DNA of 64,000 nucleotides from Nitrospira sp. (GTDB taxonomy: Bacteria; Nitrospirota; Nitrospiria; Nitrospirales; Nitrospiraceae). Shown piece after piece: positions 17,836 to 27,123 of the stretch. A program made the translations under genes and the position numbers. The notes under the pieces are model-generated. The model did no database searches. It was not told where the DNA came from and saw nothing but the letters and a program-made list of their open reading frames with translations. The stretch is from assembly GCA_024998595.1 (NCBI GenBank), contig JACOEK010000002.1, positions 558,001 to 622,000 of the forward strand, given 5' to 3'. Position 1 is the stretch's first letter. The number at the start of each line of letters is the position of its first letter.

Positions 17836-19200
17836 CTATCGCTTCGCGGCCAACTCCGAAAAATAATGGACGAAGGCCTTCATGCCGCCGGAGGCCTGCC
17901 CCCAGTCGAAATATTCGTTCGGCGCATGGTAGCCGTGCTCGGGCAGGCTCAGGCCCATGAACAGAATCGGAACCTTCCACGCCTTCTGCATCGTCACCAC
18001 CGCGCCGATCGAGCCACCCTCGCGGATAAATGCCGGTTCCTTGCCGAAACCGGCCCGGACTGCACGCTTCACCGCCTCGACATACGGCCCATCGAAGACA
18101 CCGCGGAACGGATGCAACATGCCCTCCCGTTCTACCTTCACCTCGGGATTCAACTTGGCCACATATTTCTTCAACAACGCGAAGACCTTCTCAGGAGTTT
18201 GGTTCGGGACCAGCCGCATGCTGATTTTCAGCTCGCCGTGGCCGGGCACGATGGTCTTGACCCCTGGGCCATGATAGCCGCCGGTGAGCCCATGCACCTC
18301 GAACGTCGGGGCGGCCCAAATCCGCCGCATGACTTCGGCCGGGTCGTGCGTACGCAACGTCTTGAACCCGTACGCGCTCTTGAACTTGCTCACTTGAAAA
18401 CCCGACTTCAGAAAACTCGCAATCTCCATCTTCGTCGGCGGTACGACCTCGTCGTAGAAACCGGGGATCTTGACCTTACCGGTCTTGGCATCGACACAGG
18501 CATGGGCAATCTCCATTAACTCGACGAGCGGATTCCGAGCCGCCCCGCCGGTCACGCCGGAATGTGCATCCTTGGTGCCGGTCCGAAGGACAAGCCGGGC
18601 ACCGAGCAACCCTCGCAGTCCATAAGGCATCGCCGGCTGACTCTTTGAAAGCCAAATCGTATCGGAAATCACCACTGATTCCGGACGCGGTATCGCGGCC
18701 CGGTTCTTGATCGCCGCGGCAAAACTGGGACTTCCGTTTTCCTCTTCCAGTTCCCAGAGAAAACGCACATTGATCGGCACCCCCTGCTCAATCGCATATC
18801 GCGCGCCGAACAGGGCCGCCAGGGCCGGGCCCTTATCGTCCGTCGCCCCGCGCCCTCGATAGATGCCGTTGTCATTCTGGAAGGCAAACGGAGACCGTTT
18901 CCATTCAGGTTCCTGCGCCGGTTGAACATCCATGTGATTGTAGACAGTCACGGTCGGATACTTCGGGTCGATCGTCCATCCACCCGACACGACCGGGTAG
19001 CCCGGGGTCTCAACGATGTGCGCCTCCGCCCCCGCCGCCCGGAGATATTGCGTCGCCAGTTCAGCCATGCGCCGCACATCCGGCGCGTGCTGAGGATCCA
19101 TACTGATGGACGGAATCTCCACCGCCTGCCCGAGCATATCTTCATACTGCGGGCGAACATCCTTAATGTACGTCTCTATCTGCCGTTGCCCATCGCTCAT
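17836..19200 (-). CDS. M20-family metallopeptidase (dipeptidase-like)
   Basis: 454 residues from the ATG at 19200, chosen because GAAGGAG lies 6 bases upstream and the family N-terminus begins here; the frame is open to 19263. Metal-site motifs: NHMDVQP (His89, Asp91), GRGATDDKGP (Asp121) and WELEEENGS (catalytic and metal Glu about 153-154). A dimerisation insert starts with HSGVTGGAARNP, and a final His sits in EHGYHAPNEYF. This is the carnosinase/ArgE/DapE-like group acting on di- or short peptides with two zinc ions. No signal peptide is present, so it is cytoplasmic. nirK lies 160 bases downstream on the same strand, but the palindrome in between suggests separate transcription. Confidence 0.88.
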   Translation of the reverse strand: MSDGQRQIETYIKDVRPQYEDMLGQAVEIPSISMDPQHAPDVRRMAELATQYLRAAGAEAHIVETPGYPVVSGGWTIDPKYPTVTVYNHMDVQPAQEPEWKRSPFAFQNDNGIYRGRGATDDKGPALAALFGARYAIEQGVPINVRFLWELEEENGSPSFAAAIKNRAAIPRPESVVISDTIWLSKSQPAMPYGLRGLLGARLVLRTGTKDAHSGVTGGAARNPLVELMEIAHACVDAKTGKVKIPGFYDEVVPPTKMEIASFLKSGFQVSKFKSAYGFKTLRTHDPAEVMRRIWAAPTFEVHGLTGGYHGPGVKTIVPGHGELKISMRLVPNQTPEKVFALLKKYVAKLNPEVKVEREGMLHPFRGVFDGPYVEAVKRAVRAGFGKEPAFIREGGSIGAVVTMQKAWKVPILFMGLSLPEHGYHAPNEYFDWGQASGGMKAFVHYFSELAAKR

Positions 19201-19367
19201 TGCTGCTCCTTCACGATCTTCATTATGGATTGGGGGACACTCCAACCTTTTTCTGCCGGTCACGCTCGATACGTAGCATTCAACCCACGTCGCCGGCGAT
19301 TATATCCACTCGGAACCTGAAAGCCTATGTTGGCGACGATCGCGACAAAGCATGTAGAATGACCCCG

Positions 19368-19844
19368 ATGAACCGCCAACCCTTTCACGTTGCATCGCGT
19401 CTTTGCGCTGGGCTGCTTGCCTGCATGGTGTTGTGGCTTTCCGGTAGCAGTCCGCTTTCGGCGCAAGAAGCCGTCACCGTGCAAGAGGTGCTCGCCGACC
19501 CCGTGCTGTTTCACTTGCGGCAGATTACCCTCAAGGGAACCGTGCGCAATGTCCATCCGCTCGATCCTTATGAAATCCCGGCCGGCTCAACCTGCTACGG
19601 CGGCTATCTCTTCAACCTGGAAGATGACACGGCTACCCTCTCCATCGCCGTGCCAGGACTTTGCGGCGTGCCGATGGTGAAGGATCCCGATGTGGAAGAC
19701 GGCGCGCGCGTTGCGGTGGATGCGACGGTCCAGGCTCCCAGCCATGGAGGCTATGTCTTGAGCTTCAAGGGCGCAAAAATCGCCATGGATCAAGAAGGGA
19801 TTGTGCAAGCGATTGCAAACCGGATCACGCCGTTGGCGGAATAA
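19368..19844 (+). CDS. Exported small protein, OB-fold-like, function unknown
   Basis: 158 residues from the ATG at 19368 (19359 is also possible). Signal peptide RLCAGLLACMVLWLSGSSPLSA, shown here as its start RLCAGLLACMVLW and end SGSSPLSA, with cleavage before QEAVTV. The mature part, about 125 residues, begins VTVQEVLADPVLFHLRQITL then KGTVRNV, a pattern seen in exported OB-fold proteins, and has Cys in GSTCYGGYL and PGLCGVP that could form a disulfide. No enzyme motif is visible. It ends 3 bases before the next ATG and is likely translated with the downstream dehydrogenase. Confidence 0.7.
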   Translation: MNRQPFHVASRLCAGLLACMVLWLSGSSPLSAQEAVTVQEVLADPVLFHLRQITLKGTVRNVHPLDPYEIPAGSTCYGGYLFNLEDDTATLSIAVPGLCGVPMVKDPDVEDGARVAVDATVQAPSHGGYVLSFKGAKIAMDQEGIVQAIANRITPLAE

Positions 19845-19847
19845 GCG

Positions 19848-20798
19848 ATGACGAATCGTCCTCTTGAACAGACTCCCCGCGTTGCCGATCCCGCCCACAC
19901 GCGCGTCGGCTGGATTGGGACCGGCGTGATGGGGGCATCCATGTGCCGCCACCTCCAGGCAGCCCACTATCGCCTCACCCTGTACACACGAAATCGCAGT
20001 AAAGCATCGGCCATTCTTGCCAAGGGGGCGACCTGGGCCGATTCCCCCCGCGCAGTAGCCGAGCAAACCGACATTCTCATCACCATGGTGGGATTTCCGC
20101 AGGATGTGCGCGACGTGTACTTCGGTGACCACGGCGTGCTGGCAGGCACAGGCGCCGGCATGGTGCTGGTCGATATGACCACGACCGAACCTTCACTCGC
20201 ACAGGAGATCGCGCTCGCGGCTCAATCGCGGGGAGCCTGGGCGGTCGATGCGCCGGTGTCCGGCGGAGATATCGGTGCGCGCAATGCGACGCTGTCGATC
20301 ATGCTCGGCGGCGACCCCGGGGCCGTGCAAACGATCATGCCGCTTCTTGAATGTCTGGGCAAGAAGATCGTGCACCAAGGCAATTCAGGTGCCGGGCAAC
20401 ATACCAAGCTGTGTAATCAAATCGTGATCGCCGGCACCATGATCGGCGTCTGCGAAAGCCTGCTGTATGGGCACAAAGCCGGACTCGACTTGCCGCGCAT
20501 GCTGGAGTCGATCCGCGGCGGGGCAGCCGCCTGTTGGACGCTGGACAACCTGGCGCCACGCATCCTCGCTCGCAATTTCGATCCTGGGTTCTTCGTCGAA
20601 CATTTCATCAAAGACATGGGCATTGCGTTGGAAGAGGCGCGACGGCGGCAGCTTACTCTGCCCGGATTGACACTCGCGCATCAGCTGTACGAACGGGTGC
20701 AAGCACTCGGCCATGGCCGCTCCGGAACGCACGCGCTGATGCTGGCCCTCGAAGCCCTTTCCAATATCAATCCAGCCATACCCTCGACCTCACGCTAA
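19848..20798 (+). CDS. NAD(P)-dependent beta-hydroxyacid dehydrogenase (3-HIBDH family)
   Basis: 316 residues. Nucleotide-binding motif WIGTGVMGASMCRHL (about 22-36) and the family signature DAPVSGGDIGARNATLSIMLGG (read as DAPVSGGDIGARNA and TLSIMLGG). The catalytic Lys is in GAGQHTKLCNQI. This family oxidises or reduces 3-hydroxyisobutyrate, tartronate semialdehyde, succinic semialdehyde or similar. The first 18 residues before the Rossmann fold are extra. Cytoplasmic. It is tightly spaced between two exported proteins (3 bases upstream, 13 bases downstream), so the three probably form one operon. The substrate cannot be assigned from sequence. Confidence 0.87.
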   Translation: MTNRPLEQTPRVADPAHTRVGWIGTGVMGASMCRHLQAAHYRLTLYTRNRSKASAILAKGATWADSPRAVAEQTDILITMVGFPQDVRDVYFGDHGVLAGTGAGMVLVDMTTTEPSLAQEIALAAQSRGAWAVDAPVSGGDIGARNATLSIMLGGDPGAVQTIMPLLECLGKKIVHQGNSGAGQHTKLCNQIVIAGTMIGVCESLLYGHKAGLDLPRMLESIRGGAAACWTLDNLAPRILARNFDPGFFVEHFIKDMGIALEEARRRQLTLPGLTLAHQLYERVQALGHGRSGTHALMLALEALSNINPAIPSTSR

Positions 20799-20811
20799 TC
20801 ACAGGAGTCGT

Positions 20812-21543
20812 ATGAGAACGGGCACGCATCCTCTTGTTCTGGCACTCATCCTCACAATGACCTGCGCCGCCTGCACGGGAGCGCGCGGCCTGAACCGGCA
20901 CATCCTGCAGGAATCATTTCATGACCATCCCGAAGTGGTTACGGACCGCGATGTCGCATCCACCATGGCTTTGCAGGCGCAGCTACCAGCGCCCTATCGC
21001 CTCGCCATCTATTTCAAACATGAGGATTTCCCCAGTCGTCCAGCGTTGCAGCGAGTGGACTGGGTGAGCTCAGACGGCGCGCGCGTGCAACGGGCGCTTG
21101 AACCGGTCCGGGAAGAAGGCATTCTCCAACAGGCCTTCCTGCTCGCTAATTCAACCGTGCAAGGCACGACCCTTCGTGACATACGACTCGCCGCCGCCCG
21201 CTACAACGCCGACGCGATCCTTATCATCGACGGGGCCTCGGCCTTTGAACGGTACAACAACGGCCATGCCTGGTGGTATGCCACAGGAATCGGCACCTAC
21301 TTTGCTCACGGCACGGAATGTCATGCGCTGTTCATGATGGAAGGCACGTTATGGGATGTCCGGACGGGGTATCTCTACGGCACTCAAACGGCGGAAGGGG
21401 AAACGACACTCATCGGCCCGGCGCCATCACTCGACGATAAGGCCGCCATTGCCGAGGCCAAGGATGTGGCAATGACACGGTTCGGGAAAGAACTCGCCGA
21501 TACGCTGCGGCTCTTGAGAGACAAGCAACGCATTTCGAAATGA
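20812..21543 (+). CDS. Predicted lipoprotein, function unknown
   Basis: 243 residues. Lipoprotein signal with lipobox TCAAC (Cys21) followed by TGARG. The mature part has LPAPYRLAIYFKHEDFPSRP, then alternating beta strands and a GTxxHALFMMEGTLWDVRTG-type segment, ending in a basic helix. This resembles exported proteins with a curli-CsgG-like or rhombosortase-associated layout, but I cannot name the family. AGGAG lies 5 bases before the ATG. It is the last gene of the 19.4-21.5 kb unit and faces the porin gene. Confidence 0.7.
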   Translation: MRTGTHPLVLALILTMTCAACTGARGLNRHILQESFHDHPEVVTDRDVASTMALQAQLPAPYRLAIYFKHEDFPSRPALQRVDWVSSDGARVQRALEPVREEGILQQAFLLANSTVQGTTLRDIRLAAARYNADAILIIDGASAFERYNNGHAWWYATGIGTYFAHGTECHALFMMEGTLWDVRTGYLYGTQTAEGETTLIGPAPSLDDKAAIAEAKDVAMTRFGKELADTLRLLRDKQRISK

Positions 21544-21620
21544 CCAGCCGCATGGGCGCTCAGAATGGCCTTCAGGCTAGGTCGCCATGCGCGAGGGACT
21601 GAGGCCTACTCCTGTCAGTA

Positions 21621-21658
21621 CGTCGCGGGCTTGAATGAAGCGAGAACGAAGCCCGACG
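21621..21658. terminator. Hairpin between the converging lipoprotein and porin genes
   Basis: Arms CGGGCTT and AAGCCCG with a 16-base loop, extended by CGT/ACG after a small bulge. It lies in the 132-base gap between converging genes. No T-run follows, so its strength is uncertain. Confidence 0.4.
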
Positions 21659-21675
21659 CCATTTTCAGTGCCCCC

Positions 21676-22929
21676 TCACGGACTATCGAAGGTCCACAGA
21701 ATTCCCAGCAGCACCAGGTGTTGATTCGGCGTGAGACTCAGGACCCCGGGTTGCACTTCCCCGCGCCGGAAGAATCCACCTCCTGCTCCGGTCGATTCAT
21801 CCCAGCGATGTTCGAGCCGCACGGTGGTGTTGGTCCATTTGTAGGGAAGCCGGTATTCGACTGTTGATGTCACGGCCTTCACGAATTGTTCCGATCCCGT
21901 CCAGCGCCCATTCCGATCCCAGTAGAATTCAGGGCGCACCGCTAGGGCCCAAGGTCCGGTTACGTGCCAGCGTGCGACCATGTTGCCACCCATGACAAAG
22001 GCCCTCGGATGTCCGGGCCTATCGGCAACGCCCTCGGTCCCGATGTCATAGGAGGCCGCCAACGTCAGGTCCTCGCCTTTCCATTCGACGATATGGTTCG
22101 CGTAGAAACGCCAGAACTCCAGCGCCGTGTTAGTCTGATCCGGCCCCCCATAGACAGTTTGCATCAGGGTGAGCTGCGGAGTCGCCTTGTAGGCCCACTG
22201 TCCGCCATAACTCGGCTGGTCGTTCGGATGCGACAGATGATAGTAGCCGTTGACGATGAACCCCGTGATCGTCAGCTTCTCGGTGACCGGATATTTGGCA
22301 TTGATGCCGAACATCATGTAGGGCGTGTTGTCGGCAATCCAGGACCGGGTGTAGTTGACGTTGTCCTTGGCATAGAGCGACTCATACCCGATCAAACTGT
22401 TGAAGAGACCGGCCGTGATCGTGAGTCCATTGCCCACCGGAGCCAGGTAGGACACATTCGCGCGATGGAAGTGGCGGAGCGTATCGGCCCCGCCGACCTC
22501 CCGTTCCCCCTGCAGAAATGCAAAGCGCTCGGAGTCGTAGCCTCCTTGCACGCCGAGTTCCATCCCCCACCGCGATGACTCCGTCACGTCTTTGCGAACA
22601 TAGGCCAGGGCCATATTCGGTGCAAATTCATTGTGGCGGGACGCGGTCGCCCGATTCCGCCAGAGATGGTTGTCGGGAAAGTTGAAATTGACGATGTAGC
22701 CGACATCGAGATAGGCGCCGTAATGCCAGAGATCGGTTTTGGTTTCCCTGGTCGGATCGGGTGTGACGTCGACTTCAACAGCATACGCCGGTGCGACCAA
22801 CGCACAGAGGAGAATCATCCACCAGAGCCCGTGAAACAGGTTGAACGGGTGTGGCTCCTTAGCTGAGTGGACTGCGCCGTACGAGATCAGGCCGGGTTTC
22901 ATCCAACGTTCATCGTTGCACCGTTTCAT
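21676..22929 (-). CDS. Outer-membrane beta-barrel porin (BBP2-like)
   Basis: 417 residues. After an unusually long N-terminus (start MKRCNDERWMKPG) there is a hydrophobic signal (WWMILLCALVAPAYA, cleavage near residue 50). The mature protein is a chain of amphipathic strands with aromatic girdles, such as DLWHYGAYLDVGYIVNFNFP, WGMELGVQGGYDSERF, NTTVRLEHRWDES and a final strand HLVLLGILWTF ending near the C-terminus as barrel proteins do. This fits the OmpL-like BBP2 porin family. It is the last gene after kdpE (87-base gap) on the same strand. The gap holds a T-rich direct repeat like the one upstream of kdp, so it may be induced with potassium uptake. Confidence 0.8.
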   Translation of the reverse strand: MKRCNDERWMKPGLISYGAVHSAKEPHPFNLFHGLWWMILLCALVAPAYAVEVDVTPDPTRETKTDLWHYGAYLDVGYIVNFNFPDNHLWRNRATASRHNEFAPNMALAYVRKDVTESSRWGMELGVQGGYDSERFAFLQGEREVGGADTLRHFHRANVSYLAPVGNGLTITAGLFNSLIGYESLYAKDNVNYTRSWIADNTPYMMFGINAKYPVTEKLTITGFIVNGYYHLSHPNDQPSYGGQWAYKATPQLTLMQTVYGGPDQTNTALEFWRFYANHIVEWKGEDLTLAASYDIGTEGVADRPGHPRAFVMGGNMVARWHVTGPWALAVRPEFYWDRNGRWTGSEQFVKAVTSTVEYRLPYKWTNTTVRLEHRWDESTGAGGGFFRRGEVQPGVLSLTPNQHLVLLGILWTFDSP

Positions 22930-22982
22930 GAGATCGACTTTAGATCATGCCGTATCAAAACAGGATGAAAATTGACCATGGA

Positions 22983-23005
22983 GGTGTAAAGAATCTGTAA
23001 AAGTC
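22983..23005 (-). promoter_or_regulatory. Candidate KdpE box upstream of the porin
   Basis: On the minus strand, CTTTTACAGAT is followed by TCTTTACACC: two TTTACA cores exactly 11 bp apart, the spacing used by OmpR-family regulators such as KdpE. A similar pair, also 11 bp apart, lies upstream of kdp at 31382-31399. The element is 54-76 bases before the porin start, in the short gap after kdpE. Confidence 0.45.
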
Positions 23006-23016
23006 GGGAGGAAGTC

Positions 23017-23724
23017 TCATTCTGTTCGGAGACGATACCCAACACCCAGCTCCGTCACGAGGTGGCGAGGTTGCGCTGGATCAGCTTCGATCTTATTCCT
23101 CAATTGACGCATATACACACGCACATAGTGCCCCTCTTCGATATGAAGAGGACCCCACACGTCTTTAAGCAACTGGCGATGCGTCACGACCTTCCCGGCA
23201 TACCGTACGAGCGTCGTCAGTAATTTATACTCAATCGGCGTGAGGTGGACCTCCGTTCCTGAGACGAAGACCTGCCGTCGTCCCAGATCCACTGACAGGT
23301 CGCCGAACGTACACACCGGCTCGACCGCATCCCCCATCGGGCGATTGGCATGCCGCAGGGCCGCCCGCATGCGGGCCAGCAATTCCTCCACCCCGAAAGG
23401 TTTCGTGACGTAATCGTCCGCGCCAAGATCGAAGGCCTGCACCTTGACCTGTTCCTGGTCGCGCGCGGAGAGCACGATGATCGGCAAGGTTGACCAGGCC
23501 CGAATTTTCTCGATGACCGTGGTGCCGTTCATGTCGGGCAGACCGAGATCGAGCAGGATGATGTCGGGATTGCGAGCGGAGGCTTGCGCCAGTCCATCCC
23601 CGCCGCTGGTGGCTTCGTACAATCGATAGCCATAGGGGGGGAGTGTGGTGCGAAGAAATCGCCGAATTTCCGCTTCATCCTCGATAAGCAGCACAGTGAC
23701 GTCGTGAGTCGTAGCAGATGGCAT
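23017..23724 (-). CDS. kdpE: KDP operon response regulator KdpE
   Basis: 235 residues from the ATG at 23724 (a TTG at 23733 is in frame). Receiver domain at 10-125 with acidic pocket EDEAE, phospho-acceptor Asp59 in ILLDLGLPDMNG, Thr/Ser in VLSARD and Lys in YVTKPFG. A winged-helix DNA-binding domain of OmpR/PhoB type spans about 140-233 (LTPIEYKLLTTLVRYAGKVV, then HVRVYMRQLRNKIE-like YVRVYMRQLRNKIE). KdpE, phosphorylated by KdpD, turns on the potassium pump at low K+ or high osmolarity. It begins 12 bases after kdpD ends, so the kinase and regulator are translated together. Confidence 0.95.
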   Translation of the reverse strand: MPSATTHDVTVLLIEDEAEIRRFLRTTLPPYGYRLYEATSGGDGLAQASARNPDIILLDLGLPDMNGTTVIEKIRAWSTLPIIVLSARDQEQVKVQAFDLGADDYVTKPFGVEELLARMRAALRHANRPMGDAVEPVCTFGDLSVDLGRRQVFVSGTEVHLTPIEYKLLTTLVRYAGKVVTHRQLLKDVWGPLHIEEGHYVRVYMRQLRNKIEADPAQPRHLVTELGVGYRLRTE

Positions 23725-23736
23725 AGGCAACAAATC

Positions 23737-26445
23737 CTAGGTTGCCGCGCGATCGCGCTCGTTCGCTTCCGGTTCGACCGTCGGTTGTTTTTCTTCTATC
23801 GGGAGCGTGAAGCGGAACCTTGATCCGCTCCCGGCACGAGATTCCACCCATATGCGCCCACCGTGAGCTTCGATGATGCCCCGGCAGATCGTCAATCCCA
23901 GTCCGACACCACCTTCCCGATCGGGATGAAGCTGATAGAACTTTTCGAAGATCCGCCGCTCTTCGCCTGGAGGAATTCCGGGCCCTCGATCTAAGACCTC
24001 GGTCACGATCACTCCGTCCTTCACCGACGCCGTCACATCGATGGGTGAGGCCGGCGGAGAATATTTCGCGGCATTTTCCAACAAATTAATCAGCACTTGT
24101 TCAATCAAGACGCCATCGACGTGGAGCAGGGGGAGATGCTCCGGAAATGATGCCGACACAGGGTGTGTCGCGAGGCGCGATCTTACCCGGGCCAGCGCCG
24201 TACCAGCCACCTCTTCCAGCGCGTGCCACTCCTTGCGCAATTGCATGGCTCCCGCTTCCAATCTGGTCATGTCGAGGAGGTTCTTCAGCAATCGATCCAA
24301 GCGGCCTGCTTCGTCGCTGATGGACCGGACAAGTTCTTGCTGGCTCTCGGTCGACAGGGGCCGGGTCGTGGTGAGGAGGGCGCTGCTCGCCCCCACGATC
24401 GTCGCCAGCGGCGTCCGAAGGTCATGGGAAACAGAACTGAGGACGGCATTGCGCATGCGTTCCGTTTCCATCTGGACGTGAGCTTCCTGTGTTTCTTCGG
24501 CCAATCGCGCACGTTCTAGCGCCAACGCCATCTGATTCGCGAAGGTCTCCAGGAGATGAAGTTGTTCGGGAGCAAGCAGTTCGGCAGGTCGCGACGATCG
24601 GACCGCGAGGACTCCCACCGCCCCATGAGAACCTAACAGTGGCAGATACAGCGAATCAGATCCGGAAAGGGTATTCGTGCCATGACCAGCGGATTCTTTA
24701 TGGTCGAACACCCATTGCGAAATACCGGCCTCCTTCGGATCGAGCTCAAAATGCAGGGCTTCACCCCGATGAAGATGCACCCGCCTCTCCCGATCAGGAA
24801 GAAACACTGCCACCTGGCAATGAAAGACGTCATGGATATGGCGGGACGCCACCGAAGCCAGTTTGTCCACCCCCCGTTGAGTGATCAATTCCCTGCTCAT
24901 GGCATAGAGTGCGGCGGTTCGCTTTTCACGAATCAACGCCGCCTCGGCCTGTTGGCTCTTGTGGGCAGCCAGTCGGCTGATTAGCAACGCCACCACGAGC
25001 ATGACCGCAAATGTCAGCAGGTACTGCACGTCGGACACGGCGAATGAATAGTAGGGGGGAATGAAAAAGAAATCGAAGGCCGCGACGCTCATCAATGAAG
25101 CCAGCGCCGAGGGGCCCCGTCCCCATCTGGTGGCAATGACCACCACCCCAAACAGGTACACCATAATAAGATTGGCCTGCCCGAAGTATGGGGACATGAC
25201 CACACTCAATGCCGTGCAGGCCCCCACAACCGCGGAGGCATAGCCGTAGTTCCGGCGCTCACTGGTCCGTTGAAGCAATCCCTTCACCAGAGGTTTACCA
25301 GCACCTGCCTCACCGGTCATCACATAGATATCGATATCGCCACTCCCGCGAACGAGATCGTCCACAACCGAACCGAACAACCATTCCTTCCAGCGCGAGC
25401 GCAACGGTTTTCCGACTATGATTTTGGTGACATTGCGGCTTCTGGCATACGCCAACAGCTGCGCACTCACGTCGTCCCCCGTCAACGTCACCGTTTCTGC
25501 GCCCATCCGCTCGGCCAGCCGCAGGGTGTCGACACCCTGACTCCGCTCGTGCTCAGTCAACCGCAGATGCTTCGAGGTCTGGACATAGACGGCGATCCAC
25601 CTGGCGTGGAGGCCCGTGGCCATCTTTCTGGCCGCGCGAACCAACATCGGGCCCCGTGATTTCAGATTCACGCAGACCAGGATGGTCTCCGCCGCCGGCC
25701 AGGTCCCGACGACCGCATGGTCCCGACGATACACTTCCATTTGTTGATCGACTCGCTCAGCCGTCCGGCGCAAGGCCATCTCACGCAGGGCGATCAAATT
25801 GCCCTTCCGAAAGAAATGCTTCAGGGCATGTTGCGCCTGCTCCGGCATATACACCTTGCCGTCTTTGAGCCGTTGCAATAGATCGTCCGGCGGAAGGTCC
25901 ACCAATTCGACGTCGTCCGCCTGTTCGAGAATGGAATCCGGCACGGTTTCACTCACGCGAATACCGGTAATCTGAGCCACCGCGTCATTGAGGCTTTCGA
26001 TGTGTTGTACGTTCACGGTGGTATAGACGTGAATACCGGCCTGCAACAGTTCCCTGACATCCTGCCACCGCTTGGGGTGCCTGGATCCCGGAGCATTCGT
26101 ATGCGCCAGTTCGTCCATCAACAGGAGCTGCGGCCGGCGCGACAGAGCTGCGTCCAAATCGAAATCACGGAGCCTGGAGCCTCCGTAGACAACTTCACGA
26201 GGAGTCAAAGCCGGCAATCCATGGACGAGCGCTTCCGTTTCGGCCCGGCCGTGAGTCTCAACCCAACCGATCATCACATCGATGCCGTCCCGTCGCTGCT
26301 CATGGGCTGCCTGCAGCATGGCATAGGTTTTTCCGACACCTGCAGTCGCGCCGAAAAACACCTTCAGCTTGCCGCGCACCTGATCGGCCTCTTCAGCCTG
26401 CACGCGCCTCAGCAACGCATCGGGATCGGGACGCTGGGGCTCCAT
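23737..26445 (-). CDS. kdpD: Potassium-sensing histidine kinase KdpD
   Basis: 902 residues from the ATG at 26445, chosen because CAGGAG lies 5 bases upstream; the frame is open to 26535. Order: KdpD N-terminal domain (about 20-230) with Walker A GATAGVGKT and LLMDELAHTNAPGSRHPKRW; a universal-stress-protein domain (about 250-375); four transmembrane segments (about 400-500); GAF-like region; HisKA with His674 in SVSHDLRTPLA; HATPase with NLLENAAKYSP, DRGPGIPPG and GVGLGLTICRG. It senses K+ limitation and phosphorylates KdpE. Located 86 bases after kdpC and 12 before kdpE. Full length, nothing missing. Confidence 0.96.
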   Translation of the reverse strand: MEPQRPDPDALLRRVQAEEADQVRGKLKVFFGATAGVGKTYAMLQAAHEQRRDGIDVMIGWVETHGRAETEALVHGLPALTPREVVYGGSRLRDFDLDAALSRRPQLLLMDELAHTNAPGSRHPKRWQDVRELLQAGIHVYTTVNVQHIESLNDAVAQITGIRVSETVPDSILEQADDVELVDLPPDDLLQRLKDGKVYMPEQAQHALKHFFRKGNLIALREMALRRTAERVDQQMEVYRRDHAVVGTWPAAETILVCVNLKSRGPMLVRAARKMATGLHARWIAVYVQTSKHLRLTEHERSQGVDTLRLAERMGAETVTLTGDDVSAQLLAYARSRNVTKIIVGKPLRSRWKEWLFGSVVDDLVRGSGDIDIYVMTGEAGAGKPLVKGLLQRTSERRNYGYASAVVGACTALSVVMSPYFGQANLIMVYLFGVVVIATRWGRGPSALASLMSVAAFDFFFIPPYYSFAVSDVQYLLTFAVMLVVALLISRLAAHKSQQAEAALIREKRTAALYAMSRELITQRGVDKLASVASRHIHDVFHCQVAVFLPDRERRVHLHRGEALHFELDPKEAGISQWVFDHKESAGHGTNTLSGSDSLYLPLLGSHGAVGVLAVRSSRPAELLAPEQLHLLETFANQMALALERARLAEETQEAHVQMETERMRNAVLSSVSHDLRTPLATIVGASSALLTTTRPLSTESQQELVRSISDEAGRLDRLLKNLLDMTRLEAGAMQLRKEWHALEEVAGTALARVRSRLATHPVSASFPEHLPLLHVDGVLIEQVLINLLENAAKYSPPASPIDVTASVKDGVIVTEVLDRGPGIPPGEERRIFEKFYQLHPDREGGVGLGLTICRGIIEAHGGRIWVESRAGSGSRFRFTLPIEEKQPTVEPEANERDRAAT

Positions 26446-26531
26446 GGCACTCCTGAAATAAAGGATCTGACGCCGGAAACGAGATGGTGTGAAATCGGCC
26501 GAGTGGATTCTAGAAGACATGCGACAAGGCG

Positions 26532-27113
26532 TCAACGAGGCCCGACGGACGCGTCCAATGCGAGGTTCAATGCCAGCACATTGACCCGGCGTTCACCGAG
26601 CATCCCCAGCTGACGTCCTTCGGTGTGCTGACTCACCAACGTTCGGACGAATGCTTCTTCCCTCCCCCGCGCACGAGCGACCCGGCGCACTTGATACTCG
26701 GCCGAAGCGGGGCTGATGTGCGGGTCAAGGCCGCTTCCCGACGCGGTCACCAGATCGACCGGCACCGGTGTGTCATTGCCGGGATCCGAGGCTCGCAAGG
26801 CAGCCACCCTCGTTTTGACCGCCTCCGTCAGCGCGGGATTGGTGGGGCCCAGATTCGAACCGGATGAGGCGGCGGCATTATAGGGGAACGGAGCGGTCGC
26901 GGAAGGGCGCCCCCAGAAATACTTAGGCTCGTCGAAGGGTTGGCCGATCAGCGTAGAACCGATCGGCTTACCGTCTTTATAGATCAGACTCCCATTGGCC
27001 TGATGGGGGAACAGCAGCTGCGCGATTCCTGTCACGACCAGCGGATAGGCCACGCCGGTCAGGATTGTCAGGATTAAAAACACCATCAGCGCGGATCGTA
27101 GTTGAGCGGCCAT
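26532..27113 (-). CDS. kdpC: Potassium-transporting ATPase subunit C
   Basis: 193 residues, close to the usual 190. One N-terminal transmembrane segment ([24 protein letters not shown], about 9-32; core [16 protein letters not shown]), then the conserved [39 protein letters not shown] and [22 protein letters not shown] motifs. KdpC stabilises the KdpFABC complex and raises ATP affinity. It begins 10 bases after kdpB ends. The sequence ends [11 protein letters not shown]. Confidence 0.95.
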   Translation of the reverse strand: MAAQLRSALMVFLILTILTGVAYPLVVTGIAQLLFPHQANGSLIYKDGKPIGSTLIGQPFDEPKYFWGRPSATAPFPYNAAASSGSNLGPTNPALTEAVKTRVAALRASDPGNDTPVPVDLVTASGSGLDPHISPASAEYQVRRVARARGREEAFVRTLVSQHTEGRQLGMLGERRVNVLALNLALDASVGPR

Positions 27114-27123
27114 TGTGATCTCC